60,057 nucleotides of DNA from Lentzea kentuckyensis (GCF_002150765.1 NZ_MUYM01000091.1:1-60057), one strand, 5' to 3'. Shown: positions 16,681 through 24,798, counted from the first letter of the stretch. Numbers and translations are program-made. The notes: a model not told the origin generated them from the letters alone.

Positions 16681-16822
16681 CGATATCCGATATCCGATAT
16701 ATCGCTCGCTGCCCGCGCCGTATCCGATATATCAGCATCCGACATATCGGATACCGTTCAGACGCGCCAGTATCCGATGTACTGGATATCGCACGTCGGC
16801 TACCAGCCGATATCCGATATAC
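16681..16822. repeat. Cluster of AT-rich palindromes (TATCCGATATATC family)
   Basis: Five or six copies of one motif in 142 bases, in both orientations: overlapping CGATATCC units at 16681-16703, TATCCGATATATCAG at 16721-16735, the inverted CCGACATATCGGATAC at 16739-16754, TATCCGATGTACTGGATATC at 16771-16790 and CCGATATCCGATATAC at 16807-16822. The motif is strikingly AT-rich for this genome and single copies occur at other places in the window. Here it lies between the second LAL gene and the P-loop kinase, so it may be a 3'-end element or operator array. Confidence 0.8.
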
Positions 16823-16877
16823 CACCCAGCTCGCTAGGCTTGATCGACTCGCCTCAACCACCTCGCCAGGGGGAACA

Positions 16878-17792
16878 GTGCGGCATGTCGAGGCCAGTCC
16901 CGCCCTGGCGCGGCTGGAATGGATTCTCGACGGCCTGGATGGGAAGCCCGGCTGGGGAGCTGACGCGTCCGACGTGCTCGCGGCCGCGTTCACCACCGTC
17001 GTCACGCCCGAGAGGTACGTCGAGGTCACCCGCGGTCGCGCGGCCGACTACGCGCCGGTCGTCGTGGTCGGTCTCGATGTCAGCGAGACCACCGCGCAGG
17101 CGCGGATCCGTCGCCACGACGGCACCGTCGACGTCGTTTCCTGCGTCGTCGAGAGCGCACGGCCGCATCGAATCGCCGCCACGTGGGTTGCTGGACTGGT
17201 ACCCACTGATCTGACGCCGAGGTTGCCGGCCGATTTCACGGACCACGACCTGCCTTCCGTCGCCACGAACGCCACGAACGCTCGGCTGGTCGTGTTCTCC
17301 GGGTTGCCCGGCAGCGGGAAGAGCACCCTGGCCGAGGCAGCGGGCGCCGAGCTGGGCATCCCCGTCTTCGCCACCGACTGGCTGCTCGGCGCGCTGACCC
17401 CGTTCGGCGGCCGCCATTTCGAGGCTCCACTGGAGATCGCCGAAGAGATGCTGACCACGCTCGCGCTGCGGCAACTCCTCGCCGGGCAGTCCGTCATCCT
17501 CGACCATCCCACCGAACAGGTGGCGACCAGAGATCGCTGGCGGAGCCTGGCGCGCCGGACCGGTGCGGAGTTCCGTGTGGTCGTGTGTCAGTGCTCCGAC
17601 CCGGAAGTCCACCGGAGCAGGCTCGAAGGCCGCAGCCGCGGAATCCCCGGCTGGCACGACGCCGGCGACTGGTCCAACGTGCAGCAGCGACTGGCGAACT
17701 TTCCCTCCTGGCACGGGGAGGCGCTCTCAGTGGACACCGTTCAACCACGCGAGCTGGCCCTCGCCGCGGTCATCCGGCACATCACCGCCTGA
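16878..17792 (+). CDS. P-loop kinase fused to an N-terminal Cpe/ORF12-like domain
   Basis: A 304-aa two-domain protein. The C-terminal half (from about 133) is a small AAA_33/zeta-toxin-like nucleotide kinase with Walker A VFSGLPGSGKSTLAEA, an acidic DWLL motif, and an arginine-rich lid (RSRLEGRSRG). The N-terminal half (RLEWILDGLDGKPG through the VTPERYVEVTRG region) resembles the small NTF2-like domain preceding serine hydrolases such as Cpe/ORF12; that match is by eye. GTG 16878 follows GGGGGA by 4-5 bases; the frame is open far upstream but runs through the repeat cluster. Substrate unknown; the fusion is unusual. Confidence 0.72.
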   Translation: MRHVEASPALARLEWILDGLDGKPGWGADASDVLAAAFTTVVTPERYVEVTRGRAADYAPVVVVGLDVSETTAQARIRRHDGTVDVVSCVVESARPHRIAATWVAGLVPTDLTPRLPADFTDHDLPSVATNATNARLVVFSGLPGSGKSTLAEAAGAELGIPVFATDWLLGALTPFGGRHFEAPLEIAEEMLTTLALRQLLAGQSVILDHPTEQVATRDRWRSLARRTGAEFRVVVCQCSDPEVHRSRLEGRSRGIPGWHDAGDWSNVQQRLANFPSWHGEALSVDTVQPRELALAAVIRHITA

Positions 17793-17822
17793 GGGCATCC
17801 GGCGCTTGCACAACAGAAAGAC

Positions 17823-17856
17823 GCGGCCGGCGCCTCCCGGAAGGGGCGCCGGCCGC
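17823..17856. terminator. Bidirectional hairpin terminator
   Basis: A 12-bp perfect stem (GCGGCCGGCGCC / GGCGCCGGCCGC) with a 10-base loop between the convergent kinase and DUF3159 genes. There is no U-tract, as is common for actinobacterial terminators. Confidence 0.7.
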
Positions 17857-17872
17857 GGAAACACCAGAGCGG

Positions 17873-18637
17873 TCAGTCGCGGGACTTGTCGCGCGACTCC
17901 TTCTCCACCACGCGCTCGAGCTCGGACATGTCCGGGGTGAGGAGGTCGTCGGCCGTGCGGGCCAGGACCTCTTCCTCGGTCGCCCGGAGTTCGGCCTCGG
18001 CCTCGCGGGCGTCCTCGGCCTCCTTCAGGCGCTTGTCGGCCCGGCGGACCGCCCAGACCGTGGCGACCAGTGCGACGGCCATCAGCGGGTAGCCCATGCC
18101 GAGGCGGGCCACGGCCAGCCAGCCGACCTGGTCCTCCTCGTAGAGCCAGCGCTGCACCACGAAGCGGGCGAAGAAGACCAGGGCCCAGACGAAGGTCGCG
18201 ATGTCGTAGTCGCGGACCGTGGCCTTGTCGGAGCGCCAGGAGCGGTCGCGGCCGTTGAGGAACGTCCAGATCACGCCGGCCAGGGGCCAGCGCAGGATGA
18301 TCGAGAGCAGGAAGGCGCCGCCGTAGACGACGCTCTGCCAGATGCCGAAGAGGAAGAAGCCCTTGGCCTCGCCCGTCTTGTAGGCGATGAACGCCGCGAT
18401 GCCCACGCCGAACACGGCGGAGATGGCGGGTTGGATGGTGCCCTTGCGGACCGCCAGGACCACGCCGATCACGACGGCGGCGGCGAGCGCGCTGATGATC
18501 GCGGCCATCAGGTTCTTGGTGGCGAAGTTGACGATGACGAAGACGACGACGGGCAGCGACGAGTAGAGCATTCCGCTCACGCCGCCCATCTGCTCGAGGA
18601 CGGTGGGCTGCTTTTCTTCGGTCTCAGCTGAGGTCAT
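17873..18637 (-). CDS. DUF3159 membrane protein
   Basis: A 254-aa integral membrane protein with about six hydrophobic segments between residues 22 and 190 (LPVVVFVIVNFATKNLMAA, AVVIGVVLAV, FFLFGIWQSVVYGGAFLLSI) and a charged C-terminal tail of about 55 residues (KRLKEAEDAREAEAELRATE) that is likely a cytosolic helix. It belongs to the actinobacterial DUF3159 family (Rv2693c), whose role is unknown; old suggestions of a potassium link come only from its position next to ceoBC. Its ATG overlaps the stop of the OB-fold gene (ATGA), so the two are coupled. Confidence 0.88.
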   Translation of the reverse strand: MTSAETEEKQPTVLEQMGGVSGMLYSSLPVVVFVIVNFATKNLMAAIISALAAAVVIGVVLAVRKGTIQPAISAVFGVGIAAFIAYKTGEAKGFFLFGIWQSVVYGGAFLLSIILRWPLAGVIWTFLNGRDRSWRSDKATVRDYDIATFVWALVFFARFVVQRWLYEEDQVGWLAVARLGMGYPLMAVALVATVWAVRRADKRLKEAEDAREAEAELRATEEEVLARTADDLLTPDMSELERVVEKESRDKSRD

Positions 18638-18999
18638 GAAGCGTTCTGCAACTCGTAATAGGGGTTGTAGAGCACCTTGCGCCCGTCGCGCACGGCGATG
18701 CGGCCACGAGCCTTGATCGTCCGACCAGGTTCGATGCCCGCGATGCGACGGCGGCCGAGCCAGACGAGGGTCACGCCCTCGGTGCCGTCGTAGAGCTCCG
18801 CTTCCAGGGTGGCGGCCGCGTCCCGGGGGCAGAGCTCCACGCTGCGCAGCCTGCCGAGGACGGTGACCTCCTCACCGGACTTGCAGTCGCAGGCCTTCAC
18901 CGCGCCGACGGCCTCCGCTTTTCGCGAGAGGTCGTCCGCGTCGAGCTCGGTGACGTCACTGGTCAAGCGACGCACCAAGCGGCGCCAATAGCCGCTCAT
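18634..18999 (-). CDS. OB-fold nucleic-acid-binding domain protein
   Basis: A 121-aa protein with a single OB fold (about 40-115: SGEEVTVLGRLRSVEL, AELYDGTEGVTLVWLG, GRTIKARGRI), as in RecG or aspartyl-tRNA synthetase anticodon domains. Ortholog of Rv2694c; function undetermined but nucleic-acid binding is expected. I chose ATG 18999 because AGGAG precedes it by 7 bases; an ATG at 19014 is also in frame. It is first gene of a two-gene operon with DUF3159, with a 4-base overlap. Confidence 0.85.
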   Translation of the reverse strand: MSGYWRRLVRRLTSDVTELDADDLSRKAEAVGAVKACDCKSGEEVTVLGRLRSVELCPRDAAATLEAELYDGTEGVTLVWLGRRRIAGIEPGRTIKARGRIAVRDGRKVLYNPYYELQNAS

Positions 19000-19083
19000 C
19001 CCCGACTCCTGCATTGCTCAAGTGGCCCCGTGGTGTGGACCGTCTGAGAGTGAGGGTACGCACGAGGGCCGACAATCTCGGGT

Positions 19084-19749
19084 GTGCCTGTCGAGACCGT
19101 CCTCCTCCTGCCCGGAACCGCCTCTGACGAGGTTTTTGTCCGTTCCGTGTTCGCCGCACCGTTGTCGCAGGTCGGCGCCGTTCTCACCGCTCCACGCGTT
19201 CGCACACTCAGTGAACGGTTGACAGCCCTCGAAAATGCCTCGGCAAGCCACCCGATCGTGGTGGGTGGCGTCTCACTCGGCGCGCACGTCGCGGCGAGGT
19301 GGGCGGCCCGCAATCCGGGCAGGTGCGCAGGACTGATCCTCGCGCTGCCCGCGTGGACCGGCGACCCCGGCGACGCACCCGCGGCACTGGCCGCGCGGGC
19401 CAGCGCGGAGATCGTCATGAACCACGGCCTCGACACGGCTCTCGAAGGCACCACCGGCTGGCTGCGCGACGAGCTGACCAGGGCCTGGCGTGCTTACGGG
19501 GACCAGCTCGTGCCGCACCTCGAAGAAGCCGCCACGTCGCCGGCACCCACCCTCGACGAGCTGAAGAGCCTCAACGTGCCCACGGGGATCGTCGGGTGCA
19601 CCGACGACCCGGTGCACCCGATCGAAATCGCTGAACAGTGGGCGGAAGCGATCCCACGCGCCGTGCTGACGACAACGACGCTCAACGCCTACCCGCACGC
19701 GCTGGGGCGTGCGGTGCAGGCGTGGCGAGAAGCGCGCCAGGAGAGGTGA
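19084..19749 (+). CDS. Small alpha/beta hydrolase (Rv2695-like)
   Basis: A 221-aa alpha/beta-hydrolase-fold protein. The nucleophile elbow is GVSLGA (Ser near residue 64), an acid is plausible at TDDPVHP (about 180), and the catalytic His in AYPHALG (about 206). It lies between the OB-fold gene (divergent) and DUF3710 (convergent), the same arrangement as Rv2695. Its substrate is unknown. It ends directly against the DUF3710 stop with no gap. GTG 19084 is the first start after a DNA gap of 84 bases. Confidence 0.82.
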   Translation: MPVETVLLLPGTASDEVFVRSVFAAPLSQVGAVLTAPRVRTLSERLTALENASASHPIVVGGVSLGAHVAARWAARNPGRCAGLILALPAWTGDPGDAPAALAARASAEIVMNHGLDTALEGTTGWLRDELTRAWRAYGDQLVPHLEEAATSPAPTLDELKSLNVPTGIVGCTDDPVHPIEIAEQWAEAIPRAVLTTTTLNAYPHALGRAVQAWREARQER

Positions 19750-20364
19750 TCAGCCCTGCTGCTGGATGTGCCGGGCGATCGCTTCCGGCAGTTCGACCGG
19801 CAGCGGGGTGCGGGGCGGCATCGGCTGCTCACCGCGCACGACCACGGTGCCGCGCAGCATCTCCCGCAGCGCCGCGGAGTTCTGCGCGAAGTGCTCCTCG
19901 GGACCGGCGGCGACACCGCGCAGCATCCAGCGCGGCCCGTCGACGCCGACGAAGAGGATCTGCACGCCCTGGTTGCGCGCGGTGATCTCCTCGCCCCACT
20001 CGCCGTTCTCGCGGTTGATGCGAGCGCCGTCCTCCTTGAGGCCCTCGATCAGCTCGGCGCCGACCTCCCGCCAGAGGCCGCCGGACTTCGGCGCGGCGAA
20101 CGCGCTGACCGTCAGCTGCCCGACGGACGTGAGGACGTGCACCGCGCGCACGGAACCGCTCTGCTGGTCCATCTCGACCTGCAGCTGGGCCTCCGCCGGC
20201 ATCGGCAGCAGCACCGAGCCCAGGTCGAGCCGGTCCACGTCGTCCCGGGGCGCCACCGTCGAGTCCCACGGACCGTCGACGTCCTCGAACTCCTCTTCGA
20301 GCTCCGGGCCGGTCTCGACCGCTCCGGTGGCGTGACGACCGCGCTTGCGGCGCCTTCCGAACAT
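19750..20364 (-). CDS. DUF3710 domain protein
   Basis: A 204-aa conserved actinobacterial protein (Rv2696c family). A basic start (MFGRRRKRGRH) and acidic linker (ETGPELEEEFEDVDGPWDS) lead to the DUF3710 core, with the family phrases RLDLGSVLLP, GGLWREVGAELIEGL and GPRWMLRGVAAGP. No membrane segments or catalytic motif can be recognised; function is unknown. It is 4 bases downstream of dut on the same strand, so the two are one transcript, which hints at nucleotide or DNA metabolism only by association. Confidence 0.9.
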   Translation of the reverse strand: MFGRRRKRGRHATGAVETGPELEEEFEDVDGPWDSTVAPRDDVDRLDLGSVLLPMPAEAQLQVEMDQQSGSVRAVHVLTSVGQLTVSAFAAPKSGGLWREVGAELIEGLKEDGARINRENGEWGEEITARNQGVQILFVGVDGPRWMLRGVAAGPEEHFAQNSAALREMLRGTVVVRGEQPMPPRTPLPVELPEAIARHIQQQG

Positions 20365-20368
20365 GCCC

Positions 20369-20842
20369 CTACCCCTCCGCCTTCATCCGGGCGAGCACCA
20401 CGTGCCCGCCGGTCGAGCCATAGCCTCCCGCACCGCGCTCCGTTTCCGGCAACTCGGTGACCTCCCGGAACACCGCGTGCTCGACGCGTTGCACGACGAG
20501 CTGCGCGATCCGGTCACCGCGCGACAGCACGATCGGCTCACGGAGATCATGGTTCACGAGGCAAACGCGAATCTCACCGCGGTAGCCGGAGTCGATCGTG
20601 CCGGGCGTGTTGACCACGCTCAGCCCGACCCGCGCGGCCAGTCCGGAACGGGGATGCACGAACCCGGCGAACCCCGCCGGGAGCGCGATCGCGACACCGG
20701 TGCCGACCACGGCGCGCTCGCCTGGTGGAATGACCACGTCCGACGTGGTGACCAGATCGGCGCCCGCGTCGCCGGGACGGGCGTAGGCGGGCACGGGAAC
20801 CCCCGGATCGAGCCGGGTCAGCAACACCTCGACGCTGGACAC
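20369..20842 (-). CDS. dut: dUTP diphosphatase
   Basis: Trimeric dUTPase (157 aa): hydrolyses dUTP to dUMP and pyrophosphate, keeping uracil out of DNA and supplying thymidylate synthesis. All motifs are visible: AGADLVT (motif 1), HPRSGLAARVG (2), TPGTIDSGYRGEI (3), RGDRIAQLV (4) and the C-terminal RGAGGYGSTGG lid (5). GTG 20842 gives the usual length; the frame is open upstream through the divergent DUF3093 gene, but homology begins at SSVEVLLTRLD. The two divergent start codons are only 24 bases apart, so the promoters must overlap or lie inside the opposite gene. Confidence 0.96.
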   Translation of the reverse strand: MSSVEVLLTRLDPGVPVPAYARPGDAGADLVTTSDVVIPPGERAVVGTGVAIALPAGFAGFVHPRSGLAARVGLSVVNTPGTIDSGYRGEIRVCLVNHDLREPIVLSRGDRIAQLVVQRVEHAVFREVTELPETERGAGGYGSTGGHVVLARMKAEG

Positions 20843-20866
20843 GGCGGCCGAGATTACCCTGACGAC

Positions 20867-21328
20867 GTGAGTGAGACTGCCGTGACCGCCACTACGACCT
20901 TCCGCGAACGCCTGTACGTGACGTGGTGGATCTGGCCGCTGCCGCTGCTGGCGGCCGGGCTGCTGGCCGCCGAGGTGCACATGGGCTTCCCCGGTGTGCG
21001 GTCCTGGCTGCCGTACGTGATCCTGCTGCCGCTGACGATCGTGCTGATCGTGCGGATGGGGTCCACCAAGGTCGAGGTGGCCGACGGCGAGCTGCGCGCC
21101 GGCGAGGCCCACATCCCCCTCGCGCTGCTGGGCGAGGTCGAGATCATCGCCCAGCAGGACCGGCGCAAGACCATGGGCCCGCACCTCGACCCGGCGGCGT
21201 ACGTCGTGCACCGGGGCTGGGTCAAGCCGCTCGTGCGGGTGCGCGTGACCGACCCCGAGGACCCGACGCCCTACTGGATCATCAGCACGCGGCACCCGGA
21301 AGAGCTCGCCGCCGCGATCAAGTCCTGA
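20867..21328 (+). CDS. DUF3093 membrane protein
   Basis: A 153-aa protein with two adjacent N-terminal membrane helices (WWIWPLPLLAAGLLAAEV; WLPYVILLPLTIVLIVRM, about 18-58), then a soluble domain ending PYWIISTRHPEELAAAI. It belongs to the DUF3093 family (Rv2698); function unknown. GTG 20867 is immediately followed by a second GTG out of frame. It is divergent from dut and followed by a strong intrinsic terminator, so it is transcribed alone. Confidence 0.88.
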   Translation: MSETAVTATTTFRERLYVTWWIWPLPLLAAGLLAAEVHMGFPGVRSWLPYVILLPLTIVLIVRMGSTKVEVADGELRAGEAHIPLALLGEVEIIAQQDRRKTMGPHLDPAAYVVHRGWVKPLVRVRVTDPEDPTPYWIISTRHPEELAAAIKS

Positions 21329-21348
21329 GCCGGACGGCCGGAAAACAC

Positions 21349-21385
21349 AACTGGGCGCCACCCGTGCGGGTGAGCGCCCAGTTTT
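21349..21385 (+). terminator. Intrinsic terminator after the DUF3093 gene
   Basis: A long hairpin (AACTGGGCGCCACCCG with its near-perfect complement CGGGTGAGCGCCCAGTT) ending in TTTT, 21 bases after the stop. This is one of the few textbook terminators with a T-run here and also lies 3' of the convergent DUF4193 gene. Confidence 0.85.
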
Positions 21386-21426
21386 CTCGGCGGACGTGGT
21401 CAGGCCCGAAAATCAGGCCCTCTGAA

Positions 21427-21726
21427 TCAGGCGCAGTCGCGGCAGATGTACACACCGCCGTTGTCCTCGGCAAGCCTGCTGCGGTGGTGCACCAGGAAGC
21501 ACTTCGAGCACGTGAACTCGTCGGCCTGCTTGGGCAGGACCTTGAACGTGAGCTCCTCGCCGGACAGATCGGCGCCGGGCAGCTCGAAGTTCTCCGCGCT
21601 CGCGTCCTCGTCGACGTCGACGACGCCGGACTGCGTCTCGTTCCGCCGGGCCTTCAACTCCTCGAGGGAGTCCTCAGCGAGTTCGTCCGCCTCGCTGCGA
21701 CGCGGCGCGTCGTAGTCGGTCGCCAT
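21427..21726 (-). CDS. DUF4193 zinc-ribbon-like protein
   Basis: A 99-aa acidic protein of the DUF4193 family (Rv2699c). Its first half is charged (ADELAEDSLEELKARRNE) and the C-terminus carries a CXXC...CXXC pair (TCSKCFLVHH; YICRDCA) expected to bind zinc. It may be a small transcription or translation-associated factor; function unknown. ATG 21726 follows GGGGTGAAGAAG; the open frame continues upstream without homology. A promoter with a perfect TTGACA lies about 85-110 bases upstream on the same strand. Confidence 0.92.
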   Translation of the reverse strand: MATDYDAPRRSEADELAEDSLEELKARRNETQSGVVDVDEDASAENFELPGADLSGEELTFKVLPKQADEFTCSKCFLVHHRSRLAEDNGGVYICRDCA

Positions 21727-21809
21727 CTTCTTCACCCCTGCGGTATACGGAGACTGTTCGTGTCGCTGGTTAACGCTCCAGCGACCTCTTTTGTGCCCCA
21801 CGTCAAGGT

Positions 21810-21838
21810 GACGTAGGTCTCTCACACCCGAGTGTCAA
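21810..21838 (-). promoter_or_regulatory. Promoter for the DUF4193 gene; 21727-22148 gap otherwise empty
   Basis: On the minus strand TTGACA (21838-21833) is followed after 17 bases by TACGTC (21815-21810), giving a leader of about 80 bases. The -10 is weak. The rest of the 422-base gap between the divergent DUF4193 and cei genes shows no gene; I see no riboswitch or clear promoter for cei. Confidence 0.5.
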
Positions 21839-22148
21839 GCCAACCCCCTTGACGTGACCGTCGGCTTGATCCACATGTGTGCGGAGCGCGCAGAGGGTAG
21901 CTCATTGCCCGAGTGACTCGACATCGGGTTACCCCTTACCGACCGGACGGGTGACACAACCTTTCTACGCTGGACCGATACCCTGAGCGGGAGCACGTGA
22001 ACCCTGGCGTGCAACCTGGCGCCGGGCCGGTACCGTCCTGACTGTGAGCAATCAGGCCGGTGCTTTGGGTCACGCCCGTCGGGGCGCGCGACAGCCAGGC
22101 AAGGCCTAGGCTGATCACAGGGGACGGAACACGGGGAGGGCTTCGGAC

Positions 22149-22880
22149 GTGGGACCCGCATCGGGAAGTTTGACGCCCTACAAGCGGCGTCGGCCCGTAC
22201 CCGCGCTCGTCCTGTTCGCGGTGCTGTTGGTCAGTTCCGTGTTCGTGTGGGTGAAGGTGCTCGGCAACGCCGGCGACGTGGACGCCGCCATCAAGTGCAA
22301 CCCGCCCGGTCACGTCCAGCCGTCGGAGACCGCCGCGGCCGACGCGGTGGCGAACCCGGCCGGCACGCCGACCGCGCCACCGCCCGCCCTGGGCACCGTG
22401 CTCGAACACGACGCGCTCGACCGCACGAACCCGGTGCCGGTCGGCGAGGTCAACTTCAAGGTCGTCAACGCCTCGACGCAGCGCAACCACGCCAAGACCG
22501 TGGCGACGCAGTTCGCCGACCTGGGCCTGAAGCAGGCCGCCGACCCCGGCAACGACCTGATCTACCCCGCCGGCGACATGAACTGCCGCGGTCAGATCCG
22601 CTTCGGCGCGCCCGGCTCGCAGGCGGCCAGGACGTTGTCGCTGCTGGAGCCCTGCCTGGAACTCGTGCGAGACGACCGCCAGGACGCGACCGTCGACATC
22701 GCCGTCGGCAAGAAGTTCGACGAGGTCAAGCCGAACGCCGACGCCCGCAAGGTGCTCGACCAGCTCAAGGAGTGGGCCGAGCAGCAGCCGGAGCAGCAGG
22801 GCGGCCAGGTCGCCGCGGCCGCTCCGCCCACCCTGAACGCGGACAACCTGGCCGCCGCCCGTGACGTCACCTGCAGCTGA
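22149..22880 (+). CDS. cei: Envelope integrity protein Cei (LytR C-terminal domain)
   Basis: A 243-aa membrane-anchored protein: basic start (YKRRRP), one transmembrane helix (about 19-38, ALVLFAVLLVSSVFVWVKV), then an extracytoplasmic LytR_C domain (about 100-200: GEVNFKVVNASTQRNHAKTV through GRGQIRFG-like CRGQIRFG). M. tuberculosis Cei (Rv2700) is needed for envelope integrity and virulence; the same role in the cell envelope is inferred. The C-terminal tail is Gln/Ala rich. Two extracytoplasmic cysteine pairs may form disulfides. GTG 22149 starts just after a short purine-rich stretch. Confidence 0.88.
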   Translation: MGPASGSLTPYKRRRPVPALVLFAVLLVSSVFVWVKVLGNAGDVDAAIKCNPPGHVQPSETAAADAVANPAGTPTAPPPALGTVLEHDALDRTNPVPVGEVNFKVVNASTQRNHAKTVATQFADLGLKQAADPGNDLIYPAGDMNCRGQIRFGAPGSQAARTLSLLEPCLELVRDDRQDATVDIAVGKKFDEVKPNADARKVLDQLKEWAEQQPEQQGGQVAAAAPPTLNADNLAAARDVTCS

Positions 22881-22936
22881 CGCCACTCGCGCGAACTCGT
22901 CAACCTGCTCTCAACGTTGACAGGACAGACGCCCGT

Positions 22937-22980
22937 CCACATTGACTGAATCAACGTCGATGTTGATTCAGTCAATGTGG
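22937..22980. terminator. 19-bp perfect inverted repeat between convergent genes
   Basis: Perfect 19-bp arms (CCACATTGACTGAATCAAC and its complement) with a 6-base loop GTCGAT, between the convergent cei and suhB genes. A further partial copy of one arm (ACGTTGATTCAG) follows at 22981-22992 and runs into the suhB 3' end. AT-rich arms are unusual here; the likely role is bidirectional termination. Confidence 0.75.
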
Positions 22981-22988
22981 ACGTTGAT

Positions 22989-23795
22989 TCAGACCTTGCC
23001 GAACCCCGACTCGACGAGCGCGCCGTACATGGCGTCGGCGATGCCCGGCGCCGCCGCGAACGTCGCGTCCTCCCCCAGTTCGGGCGACGACCCCGGCAAC
23101 CGCACCACGGCGCCGGCCTCGGCGGCGATCAGCCCGCCGGCCGCCCAGTCCCAGCGGCCCAGCCCGTGCTCGGCGTAAGCGTCGAGCCGGCCGGCAGCCA
23201 CCGAGCAGAGGTCCAGCGAAGCGGCACCCGCCCGCCGCAGGTCGCGCACGCGCGTCGCCATCAGCGCCCACGCGTCGGCCTGACGCTGACGGCGCTCCGG
23301 CCGGTACGCGAACCCGTACCCCAGCAGGGACAGCGACAGGTCCGTGGTGGCGGACACGTGCAACGGCTCGCCGTCCAGGAAGGCGCCGTGGCCACGCGCG
23401 GCGGTCCACACGCGGCCGGTCGCCGGCTCCACCACGGCGCCCGCGACGGACTCGCCGTCGAGTTGCGCCGCGATCGACACCGAGTACCAGGGAATGCCGT
23501 AGAGGTAGTTGACGGTGCCGTCGATCGGGTCGACGACCCACGTCAGTCCCTCGACGACCGCGTCACCGTCGAGCCCGCCCTCCTCCTCACCGAGGACCGG
23601 TTCACCGGGGCGCAACTCGGACAGACGCGTCCGGACGAGTTGTTCTGAGGCGCGGTCCGCGGCCGTCACCACGTCGGTTGAAGTGCTCTTGGTGTCGAAC
23701 GACACGACGGCGGAAGCACGCATGCGCTGAACAAGTGCGCCCGCCTCCCGTCCGATGGCCGTCGCGATGTCGACGAGTGGCCTGGGATCGAACAC
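22989..23795 (-). CDS. suhB: Inositol monophosphatase family protein
   Basis: A 268-aa Mg-dependent phosphatase of the inositol monophosphatase superfamily (SuhB, Rv2701c by synteny). Metal ligands are visible: Glu70 in LGEEEGG, Asp89, Asp92 in DPIDGTVNYLYG, and the later aspartate in WDWAAGGLIAAEAGA. The probable substrate is myo-inositol 1-phosphate, giving inositol for phosphatidylinositol and mycothiol, though several paralogs with other sugar-phosphate substrates exist in actinobacteria. It is monocistronic and divergent from ppgK. Confidence 0.92.
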   Translation of the reverse strand: MFDPRPLVDIATAIGREAGALVQRMRASAVVSFDTKSTSTDVVTAADRASEQLVRTRLSELRPGEPVLGEEEGGLDGDAVVEGLTWVVDPIDGTVNYLYGIPWYSVSIAAQLDGESVAGAVVEPATGRVWTAARGHGAFLDGEPLHVSATTDLSLSLLGYGFAYRPERRQRQADAWALMATRVRDLRRAGAASLDLCSVAAGRLDAYAEHGLGRWDWAAGGLIAAEAGAVVRLPGSSPELGEDATFAAAPGIADAMYGALVESGFGKV

Positions 23796-23911
23796 GACCG
23801 GTTCCCTCCTGCGTCACTAGCACGGGACTATCGGACAACGTCAGGCTAATGTCTGCGCACCACGGTTACTGAATCGAAGCCAGCAGGATCGAGTAGGAAG
23901 GACCACGGGGA

Positions 23912-24673
23912 ATGGGCATCACCCGCGGGTTCGGTGTGGACATCGGCGGCTCCGGCGTCAAGGGCGGCCTGGTCGACCTCGAAGCAGGAGCACTGGACGG
24001 CGAACGCCTGCGCATCCCCACGCCTCAGCCCTCGACGCCGGAAGCGGTCGCGGAGGTCGTCGCCGAGATCGTCGAGAAGTTCCAGTGGGACGGACCGGTC
24101 GGCGTCACGCTGCCGTGCGTGGTCAAGCACGGTGTGGCCCTCAGCGCCGCGAACGTGGACAAGGGCTGGATCAACTGCGACGCGCAGAAGCTGTTCGCCG
24201 AGCGCCTCAAGCGCAAGCCCGAGGACATCGTCGTGATGAACGACGCGGACGCGGCCGGCATCGCGGAGATGTCGTTCGGCGCGGGCGTCGGCAAGGACGG
24301 GACCGTGGTGCTGCTGACGTTCGGCACGGGCATCGGCAGCGCGGTGTTCCTCGACGGCAAGCTCGTCCCGAACACCGAGTTCGGCCACCTCCAGGTCGAC
24401 GGGCACGACGCGGAGAAGCGCGCGGCCGCCTCGGTGAAGGAGGACAAGGGCCTGTCCTGGGAGGAATGGACGCCTCGGGTGACGCGCTACATCAACGTGC
24501 TCGAGGACCTCATCTGGCCCGACCTGATCATCGCCGGCGGCGGTGTGAGCAAGAAGGCGCAGAAGTGGTTGCCGCTGCTCGAGGTTCGTACCGAGGTCGT
24601 CGCGGCGGCGCTCAAGAACGACGCCGGCATCGTCGGCGCCGCGTGGGCGGCCGCGCACGGCATCAGGCCCTGA
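23912..24673 (+). CDS. ppgK: Polyphosphate glucokinase
   Basis: A 253-aa ROK-superfamily glucokinase that phosphorylates glucose with polyphosphate (and usually ATP). The phosphate loop DIGGSGVKGG is at residues 10-19; the catalytic Asp lies in MNDADAAG (about 110-117) and a second phosphate motif in LTFGTGIGSAVF (about 135-146). It lacks the ROK zinc motif and HTH, as expected for PpgK. Position just before sigA matches Rv2702. The start ATG has an AGGA-type site (GGACCACGGGGA). A hairpin follows at 24753. Confidence 0.95.
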   Translation: MGITRGFGVDIGGSGVKGGLVDLEAGALDGERLRIPTPQPSTPEAVAEVVAEIVEKFQWDGPVGVTLPCVVKHGVALSAANVDKGWINCDAQKLFAERLKRKPEDIVVMNDADAAGIAEMSFGAGVGKDGTVVLLTFGTGIGSAVFLDGKLVPNTEFGHLQVDGHDAEKRAAASVKEDKGLSWEEWTPRVTRYINVLEDLIWPDLIIAGGGVSKKAQKWLPLLEVRTEVVAAALKNDAGIVGAAWAAAHGIRP

Positions 24674-24752
24674 GCACGGACACCGCGACCATTCGACACC
24701 GAAACGTGTCCGACTCGCCTTACTCGATCTAGCTGCGAGAACGCAGGTGAGA

Positions 24753-24776
24753 GCGCCCCGAACCACCTCGGGGCGC
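24753..24776 (+). terminator. Hairpin terminator after ppgK
   Basis: Nine-bp perfect stem GCGCCCCGA / TCGGGGCGC with a 6-base loop, 80 bases after the ppgK stop and ahead of the sigA promoter region. No T-run. Confidence 0.6.
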
Positions 24777-24798
24777 AACACCGCGTCACCGACGTCGT

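Noticed and set aside
16681..16822. CRISPR array
   Set aside because: The units are short, irregularly spaced, in both orientations and overlap; there are no uniform spacers and no cas genes.
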